The notes below the pieces were generated by a model, which saw only the letters and a list, made by a program, of their open reading frames with translations, was not told the origin of the DNA and ran no database searches. This document shows, one piece after another, positions 50,518 through 58,602 of a DNA stretch of 64,000 bases. A program made the translations under genes and the position numbers. Position 1 is the first letter of the stretch; each line of letters begins with the position of its first letter. The stretch is taken from NCBI GenBank assembly GCA_049663345.1, contig JBATDG010000059.1:98870-162869 (forward strand), in the 5' to 3' direction. The DNA is from SZUA-365 sp049663345 (GTDB taxonomy: Bacteria; Bacteroidota; Ignavibacteria; SZUA-365).

Positions 50518-51837
50518 ATGAATCAGGATCCATCAGCAAACGATCAACCTTCCGCAATCCGCAGGTCAGCGCAGGCGCGCAGCCCTGAGGAACCTATCAT
50601 TCCAGAGCGTATGCTCTCGAATGCAATGAAGGTGATGGATTTCGTGGTTAAGGACATCCCGGGGCATTATTTCGGAACTGAAAAGCAGCATTATATTGCG
50701 AAAAAGCTTGAGACTCTTGACGACAAGGCGATTCAGGTCCTTCGTCAGTTTTACGAGCGCATCGTCGCACGTATGCGCGAAGTCGAGGCATCGGACATTG
50801 ACATCGGTAGTTTCGGTACTCGAGGAGAAATATGGTTCAGGGTTCATGGCAATAAGCTCCCACAAAAGAATTTACCGGAACTGAAATCCCCTTATTGCGA
50901 TGTTCTGATACAGTCTCTGGTGATGCCCGGACAGCGCCAGACGCTGCTAGAGCGCCGCAGTCTTGATTTTTCGTACCATGTCGAGGAAAACGGGGAGCGT
51001 TTCCGCTACCGCGGCAATGCCTACTTCGACCTTGATGCCGTCGGAATGAACATGCGTGCCATCACTGCAAATATTCGGCCGTATAGCAGTTTCAACTTTC
51101 ATCCGAATATCACAAATATCGTCAGTCTCAAGAATACTAAAGAGGGATTGATTCTTGTTACCGGCATTACCGGATCGGGGAAGAGCACTACACTCGATGC
51201 GATCATTGACGCGAACAACAATACCGTCGACTCGCATATCATCATTATCGGCGCACCCATCGAATATGTTCACACTCCGATGCGTTCGGTCGTCCGTCAC
51301 CGCGAGGTTGGGCGTGATGTTCTGTCGTTCAAGGATGGCACCGTTCAAGCGCTTCGTCAGGATCCGGATATCGTCGTGATCGGAGAAATGCGGGATCCTG
51401 AAACGATCATGGCGGCGCTGGAAATTACAGATTCCGGTCATAAAGTGTTTTCTACCTTGCATACATCGGCAGCTGTTGAGAGCATCGACCGTATCATCGG
51501 CGAGGTGCCGCCTGCGGAGCAGGAACGTGTACGCAACCGCCTGGCGGACGTGCTGAAACTTGTGATTTCACAAAAACTCGTTCCAACAGTCGACCATAAA
51601 CGCGTGCTCGCGAAAGAGATGCTGATCGTTACTCCTTCAGTACGCGCTGCAATTAAAAATGGAAACACCGGCGAGATCTACCAAATGATCACCGAAGGCA
51701 GTGCCCTCGGGATGATCACCATGGAACAGGATCTCTACAGGCTTTTCAAAAGCCACATCATTGGTCTCGATGAAGCAATTAATTATTCCAACAATAAAAA
51801 GCGGTTGAGACAACTGATCAATAAGCAGGTCAGTTGA
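50518..51837 (+). CDS. pilT: PilT-like retraction ATPase with an altered Asp box
   Basis: 439 residues, longer than the usual 345-380 because of an N-terminal helical extension of about 70 residues. ATPase motifs: VEASDIDIG, Walker A GITGSGKSTT (about residue 216), Walker B DPDIVVIGEMRDPETI, His box DSGHKVFSTLHTSAAVES. The Asp box, normally (I)EDPIEF/Y, reads IGAPIEYVH (Gly245-Ala246), losing the acidic pair while keeping PIEY. The C-terminal AIRxGKTHQI-type PilT motif is replaced by MITEGSALGMIT. It probably retracts the fibre or drives a modified cycle. The gene lies 220 bases after the GspK-like gene and 22 before the PilM-N fusion. Confidence 0.92.
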   Translation: MNQDPSANDQPSAIRRSAQARSPEEPIIPERMLSNAMKVMDFVVKDIPGHYFGTEKQHYIAKKLETLDDKAIQVLRQFYERIVARMREVEASDIDIGSFGTRGEIWFRVHGNKLPQKNLPELKSPYCDVLIQSLVMPGQRQTLLERRSLDFSYHVEENGERFRYRGNAYFDLDAVGMNMRAITANIRPYSSFNFHPNITNIVSLKNTKEGLILVTGITGSGKSTTLDAIIDANNNTVDSHIIIIGAPIEYVHTPMRSVVRHREVGRDVLSFKDGTVQALRQDPDIVVIGEMRDPETIMAALEITDSGHKVFSTLHTSAAVESIDRIIGEVPPAEQERVRNRLADVLKLVISQKLVPTVDHKRVLAKEMLIVTPSVRAAIKNGNTGEIYQMITEGSALGMITMEQDLYRLFKSHIIGLDEAINYSNNKKRLRQLINKQVS

Positions 51838-51859
51838 CTAAGCCCAGCCTGATGCGCCT

Positions 51860-53548
51860 ATGAGTCAAGCCGTACGACCACAGGAAATTTGTATAGGAAT
51901 CTCCATCGAAGGGGCTATGCTCCGGCTTGCTGCATTGGCTCGCACGGGCACAAAGCTCAATGTTCTCGATCTTGCATCAATGCCGCTGCCAGTCAAGCAG
52001 TTTACTGCAGGCATGGACGATGAAGCTCCCAAAAAGGCTGACAATCCGTTCGAGGATGGCGGCGGGAGTGTTGGTGCCAGTGAGAGCGATGGCGACAATG
52101 ACATCGATCTTGGTTCAATTCGTGAATTTGTCGCGACGCATTATCTCCCCAATGCGAGTTTCTCGCTGGGGTTGGAAATACCCTATGTGCGCACATTTCT
52201 GCTACCGGTAGAAAAAAAGGATACCGCAGCAAAGGTGCGTACCCGGGTGGTAGAGGAAGTCGGGAAGCTGTTGAATCTTGAGCTTCCGAAACGTTCTGTC
52301 GCATTACAGAAAGCTGGTGAAAAACTCGTACTCGCGGTCGCTCGGGTCGAGGATTCTCCAATGGTGGATATCTGCACATCGGCCCAAGGCGGCCAAAAAC
52401 GTCCACCCCGGCTGGCTATCATCACCAGCAACCAGGTCGCACTGATAAATCTGGTGCGCGTGCACTTCCGTGCGGAGCCCGATGAAATTATGCACGTCAT
52501 CCATGTGGATGATGACGTCACGCATTTCTTTGTGATGCGCGGTCATGATATCGAATACATCGCCCCGTCGATTCAACAGGGCGCACATGATGCACATCTT
52601 GTCTCAACGCTGTACAATCGCATAGAGCTTACAGCTGAAGGAGCCGGATATCTCAATCCGGATAAAGTCGTGCTCAGCGGCAAGGCGGAGGAGATCGGTC
52701 TTAAGGAAGAAATTCTGGAAAATAATCCGGAAGTAGTTTTTCATTCTCTGAAGCGTCTGAGGGTTGGAGATTCAGATGACAAGGATATTCAGAGGGAAAT
52801 GAATAATTACCTTGTACCCATCTCCCTGGCATGGCAGATTCTTCAGCCGAAGAGCGAGCATTTTTACCGACTCGATGTGCTGCCCGCAAGGATCCGTGAG
52901 GATCAGAAGCGGTTCAAGCTTGCTTGGCACGGCGGCCTGCTGCTGCTCCTCCTTTTCGTTGTAGTGACTGCGATGACGGTGATCGGGCTTCAGAAACAGT
53001 CTGAAATCGCCACGATCTCGTCTGCTCTTGCATTCGATAAACAGCAGATGGCAGAGCAAAAAGTAATTGTCAACAGAATCAATGAGCTGGAACAGCGTTC
53101 CCAGGCAATCCGCACAGCTACAATAACTCTCGATACCTTATTGGTGAACACTGAAGTCTGGACAGAAACAATTGATACCCTGGCGAAAGGATCAGAGGCG
53201 CTACGAGATTCATGGGTTAGCGAAATGACAATGGACAAAACCGGGGGGCTTGCCGTCGTAGGGTATGCCATTAAACGTTCCAGCATACCGACCTTTTCGA
53301 ATTCAATAGGGCAGACCCGACTAAGAGAGATTACTGTGCAGACGATCGGCGAGACTAAAGTATTCCGCTATGATATTCATTTGAATCAGGAAAATTCCTA
53401 TCCCTATGGGAATTCCCGTGCGTCGCGATGGCATGATTCTGTTCGTACCGTGATAGGGGACATCGCTCCTCCTGCTCCGACCGAAGCACCTGCAAAGAAA
53501 GCCCGGGCAAAGAAAAAGAAAGCTGCAGCTCCAAGCGAAGATAGTTAG
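51860..53548 (+). CDS. PilM-PilN fusion (GspL-like inner-membrane assembly protein)
   Basis: 562 residues. Residues 1-340 form an actin-like PilM domain (ICIGISIEGAMLRLAAL, GLEIPYVRTFLLPV, HVIHVDDDVTHFFVMRG, PDKVVLSGKAEEIG). A membrane helix lies at about 355-375 (LLLLLLFVVVTAMTVIGL), and the periplasmic part (about 376-520) is a PilN-like coiled coil plus ferredoxin-like fold. A Lys/Ala-rich tail ends the protein. In type IV pili PilM and PilN are separate; the fused form is what GspL is in type II secretion. An acidic low-complexity insertion (residues 55-78, DDEAPKKADNPFEDGG) interrupts the PilM domain. Confidence 0.85.
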   Translation: MSQAVRPQEICIGISIEGAMLRLAALARTGTKLNVLDLASMPLPVKQFTAGMDDEAPKKADNPFEDGGGSVGASESDGDNDIDLGSIREFVATHYLPNASFSLGLEIPYVRTFLLPVEKKDTAAKVRTRVVEEVGKLLNLELPKRSVALQKAGEKLVLAVARVEDSPMVDICTSAQGGQKRPPRLAIITSNQVALINLVRVHFRAEPDEIMHVIHVDDDVTHFFVMRGHDIEYIAPSIQQGAHDAHLVSTLYNRIELTAEGAGYLNPDKVVLSGKAEEIGLKEEILENNPEVVFHSLKRLRVGDSDDKDIQREMNNYLVPISLAWQILQPKSEHFYRLDVLPARIREDQKRFKLAWHGGLLLLLLFVVVTAMTVIGLQKQSEIATISSALAFDKQQMAEQKVIVNRINELEQRSQAIRTATITLDTLLVNTEVWTETIDTLAKGSEALRDSWVSEMTMDKTGGLAVVGYAIKRSSIPTFSNSIGQTRLREITVQTIGETKVFRYDIHLNQENSYPYGNSRASRWHDSVRTVIGDIAPPAPTEAPAKKARAKKKKAAAPSEDS

Positions 53549-53558
53549 AGGATACACA

Positions 53559-54467
53559 ATGCCATATGCCGTACGAAATAGTATTATCCTGGCAATCCTC
53601 GTCCTTCTGATTGGAGGCGGTGGCGCTGCCTACATTTATTTTTACCAGGAACCGACGATCCAAGAACTCATGGGAGAACGAGACCTTATACAAAAGCAGC
53701 TCGGCGATGCCGATGACCTATTTGATCGGCTTGTTGATGTTCAGGAGCGCGTAGAAATTCTTAACGCAGCATGGCGTCAGCGGCCAAAGACTCTTGCGAC
53801 AGAGGAATCCGCCAGCACAACAAATGTATATCTCAACGAAATTCTTGCGCAAAGCCCCGAGCTGGATCTCAATGTGTTCACCGAAGAAGAAGTCGAACAA
53901 AACGGCTGCGGGTACATGCGCTATCATCTTGCCGGACAGGGATCGTTCGAAAGCTTTGCCCGCCTGGTTCAATTCCTTGAATTCGGTCCTAGGTTGATGA
54001 AGCTTCGGAATTTCGATGTTCGTGAAGTGCATGCAGTGGATGAGGAACGTGGTCGAATAACACATACGGTACAGTTCGATATCGATATGCTTTCATATTT
54101 TTCCACGCAGTCGCCGTTTGCGGATTCACTCGCATCTCCTTCAGTCGGAGCGAGTGAATTTCCGCCCATTACCTACGATCCCTTCCGCTCGCTTATCATT
54201 CCTGAGATTCCGCCAAATACTTTTGATTTGCCGAATGTAGAAGCATCGACGCTCCTGGCGATTATGAAGGGCCGGGCATTTATCAGCGACCAGAAGAATC
54301 AGCTCGTCATGCTCAATGAAGGTGATGAAGTTTATCTCGGTTATGTGTCTAAAATCATGCCCGAACGCAGGCAGGTCCTTTTCCTGCTGAATAAAGGAGG
54401 CATCATCGAGCGCTATATCCTGACCTTGCGCCTCGAGAACCAGTATCTCGGCACGAAACGAAAATGA
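53559..54467 (+). CDS. PilO-PilP fusion protein
   Basis: 302 residues. A membrane helix (about 8-29, SIILAILVLLIGGGGAAYIYF) and periplasmic coiled coil are followed by a PilO-like ferredoxin fold (about 90-190, MRYHLAGQGSFESFARLVQF). The C-terminal 90 residues resemble the beta-rich PilP/GspC homology region: LLAIMKGRAFISDQKNQLV, LNEGDEVYLGYVSKIMPERR, VLFLLNKGGIIERYIL. In most systems PilO is membrane-anchored and PilP is a separate lipoprotein that contacts the secretin; this fusion would tether both in one chain. 10 bases separate it from the PilM-N gene and 9 from the secretin gene. Confidence 0.8.
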   Translation: MPYAVRNSIILAILVLLIGGGGAAYIYFYQEPTIQELMGERDLIQKQLGDADDLFDRLVDVQERVEILNAAWRQRPKTLATEESASTTNVYLNEILAQSPELDLNVFTEEEVEQNGCGYMRYHLAGQGSFESFARLVQFLEFGPRLMKLRNFDVREVHAVDEERGRITHTVQFDIDMLSYFSTQSPFADSLASPSVGASEFPPITYDPFRSLIIPEIPPNTFDLPNVEASTLLAIMKGRAFISDQKNQLVMLNEGDEVYLGYVSKIMPERRQVLFLLNKGGIIERYILTLRLENQYLGTKRK

Positions 54468-54476
54468 GGTGATATA

Positions 54477-55736
54477 ATGAAACAACGATATCTGTTTTTC
54501 ATCATCGTGCTGCTCCTGCCTCTCGTGGCTGCTCACGCACAAGATCGCATCCCGGTCCGCGAATATACCGCACCCGAGGAACTCATTTCGATGGATGCGG
54601 TGACGACGTTTGATCAGGCCGTATCTATATTCAACAACGCCAGCAAACGCTTTCGGAATAAGCCGGTGATATGTGAAGAAAAGAATGGCGATCAGATCGG
54701 CATTAATATTACGCACATGTTCTGGCAGGATGCCTTCGAACTGGTACTGAAAGCCAAGGGATACTGGTTCGAGGAGAGTCCGGATTTCGTTCGTGTATAC
54801 GAAATGCAGAAATCCACTTCCAAGACTAATACCGGGAAATTGGCAGCTGCCGAGGCCATTTCTTCCAGAGACGTACAAATTTCTGCAGTCTTTTTCGAGG
54901 CAAACCGCAGTGAACTCGAGCGTCTGGGTCTTGACTGGTTTCTCACAAACAACACTCCTTCAACATCGCTCAGTTTTGAATCCCAGTCGACAGGAACCAC
55001 GTCCTTTTCAACGACCGCCAGCGAGGGAGCAACCCAGATTGAGCTGGGTACGATTTCCAAATTAGCAATCGGAAACGGCACGGCTGAACTTATGGCCGCG
55101 CTCAAAGCGCTGCAGTCAGAAAATCTTGGTGAATTGATTTCAAGTCCCAATGTTACTGTACGATCAGGTGAGAAAGGCCGCATACAAGTCGGCCAGGATT
55201 TTTCAATCAAGCAGAAAGACTTTTCCGGAAATACTACCGAGAAGTTCTTTAGCACAGGTACGATTATTGAAGTGACTCCGACAGTCCTGACGGTGGATAA
55301 TGTCGATTTTGTCAAGCTTGACATCACAGCAGAGCGCAGTACTTTCCAACCTGATCCGGTATCCTCCGTTATCAATAAAACTCAAGCCTCGACTTCGGTT
55401 ATCCTGCTCAATACAGAAGAAACCGTGGTTGGAGGACTTATTTCAAATGAAGTCAAGAGCAGCCGACGCGGCGTACCATTTCTGAAGGATCTCCCGTGGT
55501 GGGTATTTGGACTACGCTATTTGTTCGGATATGAAGAGTTCACAGTTGACAAAAAGGAATTGATAATTGTTCTCCGTGCAGACATTGTTCCATCGATTGA
55601 GGACCGCATAGCGAAGAAAGCAGCGGAAAGTCAGGCAGGACAAAATGTCATACAGCATGAATCAGAGCGGCTTGAAGTATTACGGCGCAGCCTTCTCAAA
55701 CAAATCGAGACTGCAAAAGAGAATCGGAGCGAATGA
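54477..55736 (+). CDS. pilQ: Short secretin (PilQ/GspD-like outer-membrane channel)
   Basis: 419 residues. Signal peptide (KQRYLFFIIVLLLPLVAAHAQ), an N0/N-domain stretch (about 30-115), then the secretin core: VQISAVFFEANRSELERLGLDWF, GELISSPNVTVRSGEKGRIQ, VTPTVLTVDNVDFVKLDITA, TSVILLNTEETVVGGLI and GVPFLKDLPWWVFGLRYLFG. Only one short N-domain region is present, making it much shorter than GspD (about 650) or PilQ (about 700). A C-terminal helical tail (HESERLEVLRRSLLKQIETA) may be a pilotin-binding element. It forms the outer-membrane ring of the machine. Confidence 0.93.
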   Translation: MKQRYLFFIIVLLLPLVAAHAQDRIPVREYTAPEELISMDAVTTFDQAVSIFNNASKRFRNKPVICEEKNGDQIGINITHMFWQDAFELVLKAKGYWFEESPDFVRVYEMQKSTSKTNTGKLAAAEAISSRDVQISAVFFEANRSELERLGLDWFLTNNTPSTSLSFESQSTGTTSFSTTASEGATQIELGTISKLAIGNGTAELMAALKALQSENLGELISSPNVTVRSGEKGRIQVGQDFSIKQKDFSGNTTEKFFSTGTIIEVTPTVLTVDNVDFVKLDITAERSTFQPDPVSSVINKTQASTSVILLNTEETVVGGLISNEVKSSRRGVPFLKDLPWWVFGLRYLFGYEEFTVDKKELIIVLRADIVPSIEDRIAKKAAESQAGQNVIQHESERLEVLRRSLLKQIETAKENRSE

Positions 55737-55791
55737 TTCTGTTGAAGTTCGACCGATTGTATAGAACAGTGTCAGCAAGACAGGTAGAGTG

Positions 55792-58482
55792 ATGAAACTT
55801 TTTGCAAATCTCTCCATTCGCGCAAAACTGACAGCGGTCATTTCTTTGCTGTTTTGGACTATATCCATTTTCATTTTTATTTTCTTTCCGACCCGGCTAA
55901 GAGACCAGGATAATGAAAGTCTGCTGCGCCGCACCGAAACGGTGGCAGCCACGACAGCGCGATTGATCGGCAGCCGGGGAACGCTGGATTCAGTCGAGGA
56001 GCGGCAGCTTGCAAATAAAAACGCAAGTGGCGATTCACTGCTGCTTTATTATGTTATTGTCGATACCAAAGGGAATATTGTCGAGGCAATTAACAAGCAG
56101 ATTGCAGAATCAACAATTTATACCGATACCCGGAATCCGTTCGGCCCAGTATCCGGGATATGCAAGGCGAGTTCAGATATTATTTCGGATGGACAACTGC
56201 TGGGGAAAGTGTACCTGGGTTTATCAACACGAGATGTCAATAAGCGTGTAGACGAAAGCAAATCCAGTATCGCACTGATCAGTCTCATCATTTTTTTGAT
56301 TGGTGTGGCCACCGTCATCGGAGTTTCGACCGTCATCACTAATCCTCTGCGCAGCATGGTGCATACCGTGGAGCAGATTGCAAGCGGCGACCTGGTCACA
56401 ACGGCGAATGTCTCGTCTCAAGATGAAGTAGGCCATCTCGCCTTTTCGTTTAATCAAATGGTGGGAAATCTCCGTAGAGCCTATGATGACCTGGAGACGG
56501 TCAATCTCACGCTTGAACAGCGTGTCAACGAACGCACATCCGAACTCAATGAAGAAGTAGAAGAGCGCCGACGGGTCGAAGAAGCATTGAGGGAATCGGA
56601 GTCGCGCCAGCGTGCTGTCTTGAGCGCGCTTCCTGATCTCATGCTTCTGCGCGACGGCAGCGGCATCTATTCTCCGGATCCTGTGCTGCTTATTCCCCCC
56701 GGTGAGTTGAAATCGGATATGACGCGTGAGCAGTATGCCTGGTCTCTCATGGCACAATTCGAACCATATTTCGAAACATCCTTGAAAACCGGAGATGTGC
56801 AGATACAGGAGTATTCCATCCCGTTTATGGATAAAATGCGCTATTTTGAGGCGCGAATCGCTCCCAGCGGGATTGATCAGACCGTAACCATCGTCCGGGA
56901 AATTACTGATCGCATGGACGCAGAATCGCAATTAAAGCTTCAGGGTGTTGCCCTTGAGTCCGCCGCCAATTCGATCGTGATAACAGACTACGAGGGGAAT
57001 ATCATTTGGGTGAACCATTCGTTTACCGAGCTTACGGGATTCCTGTTCGAGGATGCAATTGGACGCAATCTACGTTCACTTAGCCCAGGCGACGCAAGGA
57101 ACGAGATTTTCAATGAGATGTGGGACACTATCCATGCAGGCAAAGTATGGCGCGGTGAGTTCGTCAATCAGCGCAAGGATGCGACCAGATATCACGAAGA
57201 GCAAACCATTACCCCGGTGAAGGATCAGTTCGGAAACATCAGTCATTTTATTGCGATCAAGAGCGATATCACCGAGCGCAAGAAAATTGAACAGACACTG
57301 ATTGCTGCAAAGGAGAGGGTTGAGGCCGCCGACAAACTGAAAGATGCGTTTATTGCAAATATTTCTCACGGGATCCGGACGCCGCTCTACATCATGATCG
57401 GCTACCTGAATCACATTTCCGCAGAACTGAAAAGCACGATGACGCCGGACCAGGACAAATATTTCAGCTTCGTTTTTGAATCCGCCGAGCGTCTGACAAA
57501 ATCCATCGACCTCATCCTCGATATCTCCCGGCTTCAGACCGGTAACATTGAATTCCAGGATAGTGAGATATCTCTCCGGAAGGTTATCGAAGACCGAATT
57601 ATTTATATCAAACAGCTGGCCGAGAAAAAGACACTTGCTCTTTCTTTCGACAATCAGCTCGGTGATGTAAAAATTCATGCTGACGAATCATTCCTTTCAC
57701 GCAGCCTTGAAAGTCTGCTTGACAATGCGGTAAAATTTACCCGTAAGGGCTATATCGAAATCCGCTTGTATCAACGCGATACCGGTGAACTAGCCATCGA
57801 CGTGGAAGATACAGGCGTTGGCATCTCCGATGAATACCAGTCGAAGATGTTCCAGATCACCACGCCTTCGAACGAAACTCCGGGACATGCTTTCGAAGGT
57901 GTTGGACTTGGCCTGGCTTTGGTACGGCGGTATCTTGAGCAGATTGGGGGAAGAATCACTGTAAAGAGCGCGCGCGGAGTTGGTTCCATTTTTACAATTA
58001 CGCTGCCTGAGAAGCTTATCGTCTCTCGCGAGAATCTGCCGAAAATATCCAAATTCGTGAAAAAGGAGCGGTCAGCTCAAACGATCCCACAGCAAGCAGA
58101 TGAACGAAGGCTGCCGAATCTTCTTGTGATTGAAGATGACTCTGACACACGGCAGTTCATGAAAATTACGTTGCGTAAACACTATAATGTCTACACTGCA
58201 GAGAGTGTCAGTGAGGCGCATGATGTTATCATGAGCCGGGAGGTAAACATCGTTATTACTGACGTTTCCCTCGGAGGTGAAGAGTCCGGACTCGATTTTG
58301 TCAGCGACATTCGAAAAATTCCGAGATATGGGAAAATTCCGGTTATTGCAGTGACCGCACACGCATTTTCAACTGATCGGGATCGATGCCTGGCTGCCGG
58401 CTGCAGCAGGTACTTCTCAAAACCAGTCGATCACGCCGTCCTGATTAAGACCATGGAAGAACTGCTCGCAGGCGTCATCTAG
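55792..58482 (+). CDS. Hybrid sensor kinase (HAMP-PAS-PAS-HisKA-HATPase-REC) with altered H-box
   Basis: 896 residues from the ATG at 55792; a GTG immediately before it is an alternative. Membrane helices at about 14-35 and 163-185 flank a Cache-like periplasmic loop. HAMP, two PAS domains (SALPDLMLLRDGSG; ESAANSIVITDYEGNIIWVN), HisKA, HATPase (NAVKFTRKG, EDTGVGISDEY, VGLGLALVRRY) and a C-terminal receiver with Asp824 (VITDVSLGGEESG) follow. The H-box reads ISHGIRTPL: His526 is kept but the next residue, the conserved Glu/Asp used as general base, is Gly527 (codon GGG). Autophosphorylation may be slow or absent, so the protein may act mainly as phosphatase or relay. It is the last gene of the pilus operon, starting 55 bases after the secretin. 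Confidence 0.92.
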   Translation: MKLFANLSIRAKLTAVISLLFWTISIFIFIFFPTRLRDQDNESLLRRTETVAATTARLIGSRGTLDSVEERQLANKNASGDSLLLYYVIVDTKGNIVEAINKQIAESTIYTDTRNPFGPVSGICKASSDIISDGQLLGKVYLGLSTRDVNKRVDESKSSIALISLIIFLIGVATVIGVSTVITNPLRSMVHTVEQIASGDLVTTANVSSQDEVGHLAFSFNQMVGNLRRAYDDLETVNLTLEQRVNERTSELNEEVEERRRVEEALRESESRQRAVLSALPDLMLLRDGSGIYSPDPVLLIPPGELKSDMTREQYAWSLMAQFEPYFETSLKTGDVQIQEYSIPFMDKMRYFEARIAPSGIDQTVTIVREITDRMDAESQLKLQGVALESAANSIVITDYEGNIIWVNHSFTELTGFLFEDAIGRNLRSLSPGDARNEIFNEMWDTIHAGKVWRGEFVNQRKDATRYHEEQTITPVKDQFGNISHFIAIKSDITERKKIEQTLIAAKERVEAADKLKDAFIANISHGIRTPLYIMIGYLNHISAELKSTMTPDQDKYFSFVFESAERLTKSIDLILDISRLQTGNIEFQDSEISLRKVIEDRIIYIKQLAEKKTLALSFDNQLGDVKIHADESFLSRSLESLLDNAVKFTRKGYIEIRLYQRDTGELAIDVEDTGVGISDEYQSKMFQITTPSNETPGHAFEGVGLGLALVRRYLEQIGGRITVKSARGVGSIFTITLPEKLIVSRENLPKISKFVKKERSAQTIPQQADERRLPNLLVIEDDSDTRQFMKITLRKHYNVYTAESVSEAHDVIMSREVNIVITDVSLGGEESGLDFVSDIRKIPRYGKIPVIAVTAHAFSTDRDRCLAAGCSRYFSKPVDHAVLIKTMEELLAGVI

Positions 58483-58511
58483 AGGTTTTTAATCCAATTC
58501 AAACGATATTG

Positions 58512-58556
58512 AAGAACGCATGCACAATAATTACATTGCGCATGTTCTTTGTTTTA
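58512..58556 (+). terminator. Terminator after the pilus/kinase operon
   Basis: AAGAAC-G-CATGC pairs with GCG-CATGTTCTT across a 14-base AT-rich loop, followed by TGTTTT. A one-base bulge is present. It closes the 27-kb chemosensory-pilus region. Confidence 0.65.
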
Positions 58557-58602
58557 CACAAACCACTCAACCATTATCTTCATCATCAGGAAGAGGGTAA
58601 CA

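Noticed and set aside
54141..54878. 245-codon minus-strand frame across the PilO-PilP and secretin junction
   Set aside because: Antisense to two genes with strong family features; no motif of its own.
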